This document shows, piece after piece, positions 45,501 through 54,003 of a stretch of DNA of 64,000 nucleotides. The position numbers and the translations under genes were made by a program. This stretch comes from Phoronis australis (lineage: Eukaryota > Phoronida > Phoronidae): NCBI GenBank assembly GCA_002633005.1, contig NMRA01000260.1, forward strand, positions 234,328-298,327. Reading direction: 5' to 3'. The notes below the pieces were generated by a model. It saw only the letters and a program-made list of their open reading frames with translations. It did not search any database and was not told the origin of the DNA. How positions within the stretch are numbered: the first letter of the stretch is position 1; the number at the start of each line of letters is the position of its first letter.

Positions 45501-48500
45501 CATGCTACTGATGGTGGTAACTTTTTTTTTTTTTTTAGTCCTCCCGATTTTTGTCGGGGAAAGGTCCACATTGATCATTTCAAGGCTGGTTATCGGGCAT
45601 GATTTGGGCCGTAAAAGTTTCAAAGTTTCCGCGTTTTTTGTCATTGGTCATTCCAAGCCCTGACTAAGCTAAGTTTTGAGAAATTGCAATTAAGCACCAG
45701 GGCACACAACAAGAACCGCCGTGTCATAGGTAAAATCTGCTAACGCCAGCTTGATTGACAATAAGCTAAAAACAAAACCTGGCTTGCATTTTTTATTTTT
45801 TCAAAGTCATACACAAATACCTGGTAACGTACTCATAACTTTTTAATTCCAAAATCGAGACGCAGCACATAAACCCTGTGAAGCACTCTGTCCTTTCCGT
45901 CGCCTCACATCCTCGTTAACCCGGCCAAATACATTTCCAGAAAACTAAGTCGTGGGAATTTCATCAAAATAGGGAGAATTTGACACCTTTCCTTGAGGTA
46001 TGACAATTGTTCAAATCCGAGAACTTCCCTTCTAAATCGAATTGGGAGTGTTGGCAAAACCACCGTCGCATTTCTGTGACCTGATTTTATCTAGTGCACT
46101 GCAGTCGGAAACTTAGTGCGGCAGACGACATCGCAGAAAGCGGAGGCACTGAAGGCTGGGTGGTTCCTGAAGTTTGCGAACATGGGAAGAAAATGAAGTG
46201 ACAAAGAGTTCGAGTATTATATTTTTAAGTAAACCCATCACCCGGGAAATTAAATTTGTGTACATGTAATATAATTCATATTGCCTAACCACCGTTTTGG
46301 AGGCCATGGCTGCTCTCATTGCTATGGTTGATCTATATCTCTAGTAATTCAAACACTCGGCTTTCTTCTCTAATAGTTCGTACGGCTAATTTTGTCTAGT
46401 GTACGAACTAATAGAGAAAACACAGTAACATCTAAAGGGGCTTACTAACAATTAGTCATTACTGCTAACTGCAGTGATTATTGCAGTAATTACTACCTGT
46501 ACATTTGCAATTAAAATGTAGTGTAACTGCAATTACATTTGCACTATTGAGAATGTCTGGTGCTGCGTGCACGTGTCACGTTTGTTGGCATTCGCGCACG
46601 TCTGACACGTTTGGATTTCAATGGTGGAGAAGATGGCTACCTATTGTAAAAATGGTAGTTTTTGTCGACTGGCAGTTTGATTCTCATTTTTGTAATTCTT
46701 TTGGTTAATTAATACGTACCTTAGGATAGACTACTCCTTTGTTGTTCTATTCGGAATGTAGTTATAAACGTCTTCAGTCAGTGTGGCTGATTCAGATTTG
46801 CTTAAGTAACTGGTATTGCTAGCTAATCCCATTGAGACATTGACTCTGTTTGCTTGTTGAATTTTGTCCTATTTTGCCTGATCGTTACGTTGGGTCCTCC
46901 ACAGGGTGTTTCAACAGGGCCTTGCATTCTCGTTTTATTTCATCAGTTGACTTTAACCCTTGATTATATTTTCCCGTCTTCTTTTCTATCCTCTTGTTTA
47001 GACAGCTAATGTTTTGAGCCTGAATATCTTGCATTATACAAAAAAGCCCAGTCACACTTTACTGCATTTGGATTAGGGAAACAGTATGATTTCACCAAAA
47101 TGCCAGAAATGATCTCAAAAATTGAGATAGGTCCAAATCCCTGGATGGGAGGAGTACAGCCTAACATATCAACCCAAAAACATTTTAGTTATTTGTACGA
47201 AGATTTGAAACGATATAGATACATAAGGTGGATCTTACACAGATAGGAAACTATACGAGATGTGCAGATGGTAATCATTTCAATTCTCCATGGGCAAGTT
47301 GAAGCACACCCACTCAGACTCATCATTCCACATCATAACATGTTGCTATTTCACCTGGATAAGATCCATCATGTTGAGCAATTTACTTGCAACATCAATT
47401 ATGGTATCTTGATCAGCAATCACTTTGCAACCTGTTGGTGAGTTGATAAGGAGGCTGATGTGTTTTCTGTCCAAACCCAACATGGACTCTTGTTGTTGTA
47501 GGGTATGATGTCCGGAGGTTACTCCTGTAGGCTAGAGTATGTTGTCCTGGGGGTACTCCTGTAGGTGAAGAATACCCGTTTTCTGGCAAATTTCCTTATG
47601 AAAGGATACTTTTCTAATTTTAGTCTGTATTTGTACATGAGTTCACTTTGGGATTTCGAAGCTCTACAAATTTTCTTTTTCCATGCAAGAAAATGACATT
47701 TATTAGATTGTTTTTCACTTAAACGGCAGTAATGGGCAAGCCGAGAGTCATTTGACTCCCAGATTTTGCATGCAATCCCGCCAGTTGTTAGCTTTAGATG
47801 TTGATATAGGTTTCACAACGAGGTGACGAGCAGAACTATCCAGGCTGTGTCAAATTTCGGGGTCTAATGGACTCAACACACAGTGGTACCTAGCAGTATT
47901 TTGAAAATAGTCTTCATACAGTTAGCTGGCTGGCTAAAAATGGCTTTTTTGCTTGCAATAACTTCTCATCACTTGTCAATAACTTCATGTTGGTTAAGTG
48001 CCAAAGCTAATGGAAAAACACAATTTTGCTTAGCTGTTTTAAGTTGCACTTTAAGTAGTCGGTTTGGTTTACTCGTGGGAAAAGACATTTTATGAAAATT
48101 GTCTTATGGATGTTGAAGAGTGGTATGCAGTGTTTCTATATAAATTTTGGTCAACCGTTATAATGCTGTGTCCATACAGGCACTAAATCTAGCAACTTGG
48201 ACTAGTTTAAGCGACCATGTGAACTACTAAAGTTAAACTAGTACAACTTGGACTAGTTTAAGTGACCATGTGCACTAAAGTTAAACTAGTACAACTTGGA
48301 CTAGTTTAAGTGACCATGTGGATTAAAGTTAAACTAGTACAACTTGGACTAGTTTAAGTGACCATGTGGATTAAAGTTAAACTAGTACAACTTGGACTAG
48401 TTTAAGTGACCATGTGGATTAAAGTTAAACTAGTACAACTTGGACTAGTTTAAATGACCATGTGGACTAAAGTTTGACACGTGTTTGACAACTTACACCA

Positions 48501-51500
48501 CCTCGTGGAGGTAGTGCAACTTCAAGCCCCACTTCGAGTGTCTGTGTGGACAGCAAACTGGGGCAAGGCAGAGGTGATTATTAGCCACACAGTTGTGCAA
48601 TTGAGTTTATTCGGTTGATGAATAACTGCTATTCACATCATTTACATACCTCACACCAAATTTTTTTTAACTTTCGTGTTCATTTCCAAGTTGCAATAAA
48701 TGAATTAAAGTAATCAAAAACGTCAGGGAAATACCGCAAAACATTGTTTTCTTGTAGTCTCACCATTTTTTAGTTGTGACCGGAAGTACTAAACATAGTA
48801 AAACAATGCGCTATGTGACTTGTGCCCTGCACACCTTGCTTGACACCAATTATGTAATTGTCATCTGGACAAGTCTCTGATCACACTCAAGTTGTCCCAG
48901 GTGTAACTTGTGCTAGTTTAAGTGCCCCTTTGGACAGAACACAAGGGAAACCAGGAGTTCCTACTAAGATGTCCCAGTTATGATTCTAAAATAACCATTC
49001 TTTGTCTTTCAAACCAGCTTGCTTCTCATCTGCACCGTACTATAGTTATGTTTTGTTGTTTCTTGGTTAACCATTGTCGCCACCGCTGTTATTTGTGGTC
49101 GAGAGAACTCCAGTGTCTATAGTCACAGATGCAGCAGTTGGAGCTGTGGTGTTCCTTCTGTTTCTATCCTTATTCAAAATTTATTAGGTCACTTGCTGAG
49201 GTGCATTCTTGATTACAGCATTTTTTTAGTGTGGAGATGCTGAGACGTGGACATACAAGATTAGTTTTGAAAATTCCTTATGTGGCTTCTGTCATAATCT
49301 GTTTTTATTGTGTTTTTTCATAAAAGTGTCACTGTAAAACAACAGCATCTGTGTCCTGACTCATGCTGAACAGCAAAACACTATTTAGCATAATTAAAAC
49401 ATAATGAGAAACAATTAATATCTGATTAAAGTTCAAAAAGTTGTTTTGGATGGCAGATTACAAGTCTTTCCAGTATAAAAAGCTCAGGATTTTCAAACTT
49501 GGCTAAGATTTTCAATATTTCCAAAGCAAGCGCAGGATTTCTTCAAACATGGCTCAGCCCAATGCTTCAAAATACATGTAGTGTGAATACACCATATGTT
49601 ATGTATCTGTTATGTTATTTCCTAAACTAATTTGCATAATTGTGAGCATTCCAAAATGATAAAATCATAGCGTCTACCCTGACGGTCTTAGTATAGCATG
49701 CCATATTTACCGTGTCTGTAGTATCCCTAAATCTGTGACATGGAGAAAAAAGGGGAAATTGAGCAAATGGTGTAAAACACCTAAAAAACAGCCTTTTGCC
49801 AACAGAATGGAGAGAGTATATCTGCGCGGATGCCAAAAAGCAAACTCTGGTGCTGTTGCAGGATGCTGGTATTCGTTACCAAAGCAGAATAGTTGACAAC
49901 TATAAGTGTGCGATGGAGACTTGCTGTCTTCTCACATTTGGTGTGGAACGAGCTGCATGCTAAAGGTCAAAGTTGATCTATATCCAATACAGTGAGCCAG
50001 GTTATTGACTAGATGAAGAATGGCATATGTTGGATGACTGAAAATACCTGTGCGTTCTTTGAACTGTGGGCGTGGTTGCTGTTACCATTCCCGTGGCAAC
50101 ACTCTGCTAACCCACAACAGAGCTATTAGAGTGTACAGATGTGTTACATTGGAGTGATGGATGGTCCACCGTTTATTGCATCAAAATTGAGCTATTACTT
50201 CCCAGGTCTGTTTGTTTTGAATTATTGGACATTGGTGAACTTCTGAACTTGCAGGTGTTTTTTACGTCTTTGGTCATTGTTTTGATAACTTAGGAAAGGT
50301 GTAAATTAATCTTGTCTTTGATATTAGATAATTATAGATTGAATGCTCTGAATGGAGTCTGGAAGGCATACCTGTCCTCACTTGGTAGTACACCAGGGCA
50401 GTTTGCACCAGTGAGTAAAGCTCGGGAGATCGCGGGCTTCACTTCTAACTCGCAGTGAAAGGCAAAAGCTTCATTAGTATTGAATTATGGGATTGTGTTC
50501 ATAAATTAGGGTATAGAATGCACAAAAAGCGACGATGTTTCGCCACAAGTGGACCAATGTCTTGGAGTATGTCTATAATACCTTGGCAGTCTTGTGATGC
50601 ACTTGACTCCTGGAATGATAAACTATAAAAAATATCCCACCCACTGTTGGTAGTAGTGTTGATGATGGGTGTTTAATGGTGACTTATGGTAAGATTGGCA
50701 TGTAAATCAATGGAATACAAGCACCTGGGATTCTGTGTATTAGTTATATTTTGAAATCAATGCAATTCTCTTTGAATAGATTTTGGTCATGCTTAACGAT
50801 TGTTATCAAAAAAGAGAAAACAGTTTTAGAATAAGTAGAATTTCAAACTTTGGTAATTTGTGATGGTTTCATTTTTATGCAGTGATTGTGGCCTTGTCTG
50901 TTGATAAGGTAAAACTATGTGAGATTGAAAATTGCTCATGATGGCTCATTAAATTCAGTTTTAGATGAGAAAGACCATGGTCAATTGATTTTGAATTTGA
51001 AAGTTATCAGCTCACTGCTTTAAGTGGTTTGATGAAAGGCGGTCATTGTCCCCTTGTGGTCATCACTCAACTGTTTCATAGCGGTCATCGAAGGTCACAT
51101 GCATGCAATTACAAATGTGACGTCACGGATTGAGCAAAGAGTTGATGTAAAATTGATCATTTTTCATATTCAGATATAAATTATCTTCATGTATCCCATT
51201 AATCAACTGTGTTTTAGGTTAATTAGGACTCTTGAAAAATGTCCAAGTTCGACAAACTTAGGAAAGTCAGATCTCAGAAATGGCAGATTAAACGTAATGA
51301 AATTTTCAGAAACCATGTTTTATGCAATGTTTTGTAAGGAATTGTTTTAAACACATATCATTTTGCATGGTACGCTATCAATAGCATACCGTACATTGGA
51401 CATTCATTACTTTTATGATAAAAGTAAAGGTTACACAAAACAAAAATGAAGCAATAATTTAGGAAACTGTGATAGCATTTTTTAGATTTCATCTTGAACA

Positions 51501-53019
51501 ATTATATCTTGTAAAATTTGGTCCTGTTGTGGATACCATTGTTGCTGGGAATAAACCTTTATTTTTTGATAAATTTGACTAAAAATATATGGTCACTGGA
51601 CCATATTAATAGTATATTAGCACAATGCTACTATTCTACCAGTCTACAGAATGTAGTATTTCTCTGTAGGGCACTTGTCTCACAACTGCAGTGCTTGTCA
51701 TTATTTTCATCAAAATTGGTTTACCAGCTGTCAATCTAATGCTAACAAAGTTTCTCTGTTGCACAGCACCTCCATTGTGGACATAGATAGACTGGACGCT
51801 ATGTATTATGTATTACTCTTTACTTTGGGCTTGGCTCAGAATTGCCTAGTGGTCAAACCTTTGAGAAGTAAGTCAGTCATGCGCTGTTCATTCCTCCTTC
51901 ACAAAACAAAGAGTTGAATTCGGGATGTGACTGTTCACTTGCTTTTTCATGAATTTGTGTTTGCAGTTGCTTATTGTTTTCACGCTTGCGTTCTATAACC
52001 AAAGAGTTTGTTTCATAATCTACATCGTGAATTGGTTTTTCAAAAGCTCGTCTATCTGGTTCTGTAAACATGTGGGACTTGTTGTCAGTGTGACCCATAG
52101 GTAGTATGGAAAAAAATTTTCAGTTTGAGACTGAAAAATTTGCTCAAGGTTTGAGCTTGTACCAAATTTGCGAAGTAGTCAATTGGTCATCCCAAATTTA
52201 AAAAATTATGATCAAGAGAAGTAATCATTCACTTCAGTGTTACACTGATATTTGAAAAATATGGTGAATGCCAAAATCGCCCATGTCCCAGTTTTCAGAA
52301 TCGAATAAAATGTATGTTTAACTTGAATTTTGGTGTCCCAAACTTTAGACTGTCCCAAGCTACATAATTTTTAAGTTCGGTCCAGTCAAAGAAAAGCTCT
52401 ATTTCAATGATGTAACTGAGGTGTATATGAGTTGTGTGTTAGTGGGATTTAACTTTGCCAAATTCCCTCTAAAATCAAGCATGCCTTTTAAGAATGCTAA
52501 AGTGACAATTAGTCATTTTTTATTTAAAATAAGTGAAGAATTACAATACTGCAGAATAAGTAGAAATATCTATAAAATTAAACATGCATGAATGATATTT
52601 ATACCAAACTAATTTCTAATGATGTAGTGAAACAAAAATATCATCGTTCATGTACTGGCTCTACTTTTCTTGCTTGAACATTTTATTTCTTCAAGTCTTC
52701 TGCTGTCATAAGAAGTAAATACAGTTTGGCCCTCACTAGGAGGCACCGTTACTGGATACAGTAAATGAAAATGGATAAGATGATAGTGCTCTTGGTACAT
52801 TTTAAATTCAATGTACGGGTTATCTGAATTTGTTTACGTCATGCAGTCTTTTGGTAAGATCTGTGAAAAACAATGTTTTTCATTTTTTGTGAATGCTTCT
52901 GTCAATTCACCTTATGATTTCTAGTGTTACGCTTGAACCACGCATCCACGTATATTGTAGAATTTCAGCCACTGAGGTGCAACTTTGGCAATACGATTCT
53001 GAAACGCATAATTTCATAA
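30507..53019 (+). CDS. unrecognised multi-exon gene
   Basis: Seven exons join in phase from the ATG: 30507-30552, 32279-32321, 34902-35031, 37794-37887, 38052-38137, 39548-39617 and 41210-41275. Further exons with good splice sites follow at 50328-50410, 51767-51867 and a terminal one at 52925-53019. Links between 41275 and 50328 are not resolved, although 46763-46806 is a possible exon. The predicted N-terminus is acidic, followed by an aromatic/aliphatic helix-rich stretch (VVATVPWFSKVL, ISACQFVAMFLEG) and a long Ser/Thr-rich part. Later exons are Leu-rich and helical (YYVLLFTLGLAQNCLVV). No family was recognised; an alpha-helical scaffold is an inference. It is divergent from RECQL and convergent with LITAF. 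Confidence 0.5.
30733..30797. repeat. 26-bp tandem repeat, 2.5 copies
   Basis: GACTGTGGCTAAACAACATA-type units are repeated with few changes inside the first intron of the + gene. Confidence 0.6.
32279..32321 (+). CDS. unrecognised gene, exon 2
   Basis: Strong acceptor GAATTTTTCTCTTAG, then 43 bases encoding KQLPSEGRIIFPL, and donor AG|GTGAGC. Its two-base start completes the phase-1 codon of exon 1. The long antisense frame 31899-32408 (-) overlaps it. Confidence 0.55.
33326..33622. mobile_element. MITE of the GGTAAAGATTCTCCAGTTT family
   Basis: The left end is GGTAAAAATTCTTCAGTTTG. The right end on the other strand is GGTAAAGATTAAAGAATCTC then CAGTTTAGGACAG. Body similarity to 52105-52376 and 55961-56288 includes a GAATGCCAAAA.CGCCC.TGTCCC block. 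Confidence 0.6.
34368..34563. mobile_element. ~196-bp MITE with inverted ends
   Basis: The left end is GTCCACACAGGACTTAGAAG and the right end on the other strand GTCCACACACAGACAGTGAC. Both are followed by TTACCCTAGAACAAGT. It is related in its GTCCA..AGG..ACT end and CTAGTTTA motifs to the larger element at 48166-48944. Confidence 0.6.
34902..35031 (+). CDS. unrecognised gene, exon 3
   Basis: Acceptor GAATGTTATATTCCAG. The single-base start completes the phase-2 codon of exon 2, and 43 codons follow, with VVATVPWFSKVLKAVS and ACQFVAMFLEGIIP, to donor CCA|GTAATA, phase 0. An alternative CAG three bases downstream would drop one residue. The start faintly recalls a VLTVPWLVEFL stretch of codanin-like proteins, but the match is too short to name it. 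Confidence 0.5.
35760..36600. mobile_element. possible element with TAGTTCGTAC ends
   Basis: TTATAGTTCGTACACTCTATTAG near 35778 and several TAGTTCGTA-like strings to about 36565 resemble the arms of the foldback at 46366-46418. Clear borders were not found. Confidence 0.3.
37390..37560. repeat. partial copy of the 27480/44640 repeat
   Basis: Shares AACAGAGAACAGCGACGATC, GCTTGACT and TTAAGCGACCCAGGT with the larger copies. Confidence 0.4.
37794..37887 (+). CDS. unrecognised gene, exon 4
   Basis: Acceptor CTTCTTAATTTTAACAG, phase 0. It encodes 31 codons of Ser/Thr/Pro-rich sequence (PSGQPVSSSTNWLTPDTG, then a Ser-rich run) to donor CACA|GTAATG, phase 1. The composition suggests a disordered segment. 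Confidence 0.5.
38052..38137 (+). CDS. unrecognised gene, exon 5
   Basis: Acceptor TGTTTCTCTGTGTTTGGCAAG. The two-base start fits exon 4, and 28 codons include LARTSVSTESGVPADIQG. The donor AAG|GTTTGT is the same non-canonical form used by RECQL exon 9. Another frame is open across the same bases (to 38237), so the frame rests on phase agreement. Confidence 0.4.
38641..38830 (+). other. possible coding exon disturbed by a 20-bp tandem duplication
   Basis: After a good acceptor (TTTCTTTCCTTCTTAG), two frames are open for 30-59 codons, one including LKDGILVFIRGSKFSLNI. A 20-bp unit CGGATTCAATTAACTTCTTT is present twice at 38740-38780 and would change the frame. No good donor was found. Confidence 0.25.
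39548..39617 (+). CDS. unrecognised gene, exon 6
   Basis: Acceptor GTGCAGTGTTGCTACAG, phase 0. It encodes 23 codons (SSNLKRGGESALNQSMNSIL within) to donor CACA|GTAAAG, phase 1. The frame stays open to 39775, so a longer exon or an alternative donor is possible. Confidence 0.4.
41210..41275 (+). CDS. unrecognised gene, exon 7
   Basis: Acceptor ATCTTTATCCACATTGCAG is strong. The two-base start fits exon 6, and 21 codons (HSQLSQGTIHHSVLTSTNM) run to donor AAAT|GTAAAT, phase 1. Confidence 0.45.
41401..41860 (-). pseudogene. decayed gene fragment with CXC-type cysteine-rich tail
   Basis: On the - strand, successive segments encode NEDNEQFACKLYDDSSSTGN..ARHHIF (41840-41720), then a Trp/Gln segment, then LPLAPANVM, then NCKKSGFSTKECSCLKSGMP followed by CSKLCDCRDC (41500-41405). 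Order and spacing match the C-terminus of a multicopy invertebrate family with a tesmin/TSO1-like CXC end preceded by a ..W....PPAP.. linker. At least four stops and frame changes interrupt it. It lies antisense in an intron of the + gene. Confidence 0.6.
43861..44179. repeat. 24-bp minisatellite, 13 copies, with higher-order pattern
   Basis: The unit is GTTAGTGATTACCATACCAT then GCTT. Copies 4-8 and 9-13 show the same order of variants (ACC, ACC, ACT, ACC, AACC). The array was therefore enlarged by a block of five units of about 121 bp. It generates repetitive frames on both strands that are not genes. Confidence 0.9.
44640..45720. repeat. dispersed repeat, second large copy, interrupted by a hAT element
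   Basis: Blocks are shared in order with 27560-28260. The copy is split at its CTACTAAG site by the element at 45152-45662 and resumes with AAGTTTTGAGAAATTGCAAT (compare AACTTTTGAGAATTTCCAAT at 28211). Confidence 0.5.
45152..45662. mobile_element. 511-bp non-autonomous hAT-like element
   Basis: The ends are CAGGGCTTGGAAT and ATTCCAAGCCCTG, a perfect 13-bp inverted repeat with the CAGGG start typical of hAT. ACTAAG flanks both sides. The interior has repeated TTTCCGCG motifs near both ends and no transposase frame. The related copy at 28195-28215 shows the unoccupied site. Confidence 0.7.
46366..46418. repeat. perfect 18-bp stem foldback with 17-nt loop
   Basis: TTCTCTAATAGTTCGTAC (46366-46383) pairs with GTACGAACTAATAGAGAA (46401-46418). 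It may be a minimal deletion derivative of the elements with TAGTTCGTAC ends. Confidence 0.7.
46763..46806 (+). CDS. candidate exon of the unrecognised + gene
   Basis: Acceptor TTGTTGTTCTATTCGGAATGTAG, then one base plus YKRLQSVWLIQICL, then donor A|GTAACT in phase 1. It is short, and its neighbours in the chain are unproven. Confidence 0.25.
48166..48944. mobile_element. ~780-bp TIR element with internal 48-bp tandem array
   Basis: The left end is GTGTCCATACAGGCACTAAA and the right end on the other strand TCTGTCCAAAGGGGCACTTA. Both continue with a CTAGCACAAGTT-like block. It resembles the smaller MITE at 34368-34563. No coding frame. Confidence 0.55.
48193..48472. repeat. six copies of a 48-bp tandem repeat
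   Basis: The unit starts ACAACTTGGACTAGTTTAAG and ends AAAGTTAAACTAGT. Copies begin near 48193, 48243, 48291, 48339, 48387 and 48435. Each unit contains inverted ACTAGTTTAA / TTAAACTAGT and could form a hairpin. Confidence 0.85.
49160..50320. other. intron-like stretch, nothing recognised
   Basis: No exon with supported splice sites and no repeat family was seen. Confidence 0.35.
50328..50410 (+). CDS. unrecognised gene, internal exon
   Basis: Acceptor AATCTTGTCTTTGATATTAG. Two bases plus 27 codons (NYRLNALNGVWKAYLSSLG then STPGQFAP) end at donor CCA|GTGAGT, phase 0. Among the clearest exons of this gene by splice strength and residue composition. Confidence 0.6.
51767..51867 (+). CDS. unrecognised gene, internal exon
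   Basis: Acceptor AAAGTTTCTCTGTTGCACAG. One base plus 33 codons (TSIVDIDRLDAMYYVLLFTL then GLAQNCLVVKPLR) end at donor A|GTAAGT, phase 1. It begins with a phase different from the end of the 50328-50410 exon, so at least one exon between them is missing here. Confidence 0.6.
52105..52376. mobile_element. MITE of the GGTAAAGATTCTCCAGTTT family, diverged
   Basis: Shares AATTTTCAGTTTGAG, CAAGGTTTGAGCTTGTACC, GGTGAATGCCAAAATCGCCC and a GACTGTCCCAAGCT end with 33326-33622. Confidence 0.5.
52925..53019 (+). CDS. unrecognised gene, possible terminal exon
   Basis: Acceptor CACCTTATGATTTCTAG. The two-base start fits the phase-1 end of the 51767-51867 exon and gives 30 codons (LRLNHASTYIVEFQPLRC within) to TAA 53017-53019. 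A second frame over the same bases is open to 53099, so the choice depends on phase. Confidence 0.4.
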
Positions 53020-53885
53020 AATTGCGTAGTCTTGAATATGACCTAAATAAGAAGTCCTTCTCTCATGAAAATCACAGTGAAAGTTGTTATATGACATGAA
53101 GCCTGAAGACTCGAACTTAAGCTGAAGTATATTTTACATTGACCAATCCAAGCAGTGGCTTGGTGACTTTATTGAGACATATGTATGTCCTTAGGAATGG
53201 CTGTTCAGCTGTCAAGTATGCTATCATAGACTGTCTTGGAATTTGCCAAAGTCTGTCAAGTATGTAAATGAAGGAAATTGTCTCAAACTTCATTGACTTG
53301 TATTAAACTGCTGGCTTGAAGTAATGGTTCTTGGCAGTTCAGATTGTATGATAAAAAGTACCGTAATGCATAGGTTCTGGTTTTCTGCGATAACAGGAAA
53401 CTGACGAAATTCACAGATTCCGACTTCTTCACGGAATTAGATATTTCAAATGTAGTGTACATATTTCGGTAGCAGATTACAGAATTATGATATTTTTGCT
53501 ATTAATTACCAAAAATTAAGAATACGATACATCCAATGTGGCATATTGTGGCCACAAATGATGGACAATCATTTAGCAGCAGTTGTGTTCAAGTAATTAT
53601 ACATTCTTTCTGAAGATGGCATTGTTCTTTTTCGGGTTGAGAAACAATCAACATGGCCTGCTGCAAGTTTTTGGTAAAATGGAGCTGCTGCCATAATTCA
53701 GCGGTAATGTAAGATAATTCACAGATCATTTTCACATTACTTATCACAATGAATAAACAGGAATTTGCTACTTTACAAAACTCCAGAAAATAGAATTTTA
53801 GGTTTGCTAAAACCAATTTTCCTGTTTTTAAAAACGCCAGACCAGGGTCTCTAATATCACACTATGCTTTTCCAGCCATGTCTTG

Positions 53886-54003
53886 TTAGGACATTCGAGC
53901 GAAGGTTCCCACTTCCCTGTTACAGTTAGGACACTTGTGCACAACATCCTTTAGACTGGAGATGCAGAACGGAATGAACTGGCACCCAAGCCAGATAAGT
54001 GGA
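53886..54003 (-). CDS. LITAF: LITAF exon 3, second half of zinc ribbon
   Basis: Acceptor CACTTCCATTTCAG. It encodes the end of the hydrophobic stretch and HKCPNCNREVGTFARM, then TAA at 53886-53888. Confidence 0.92.
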
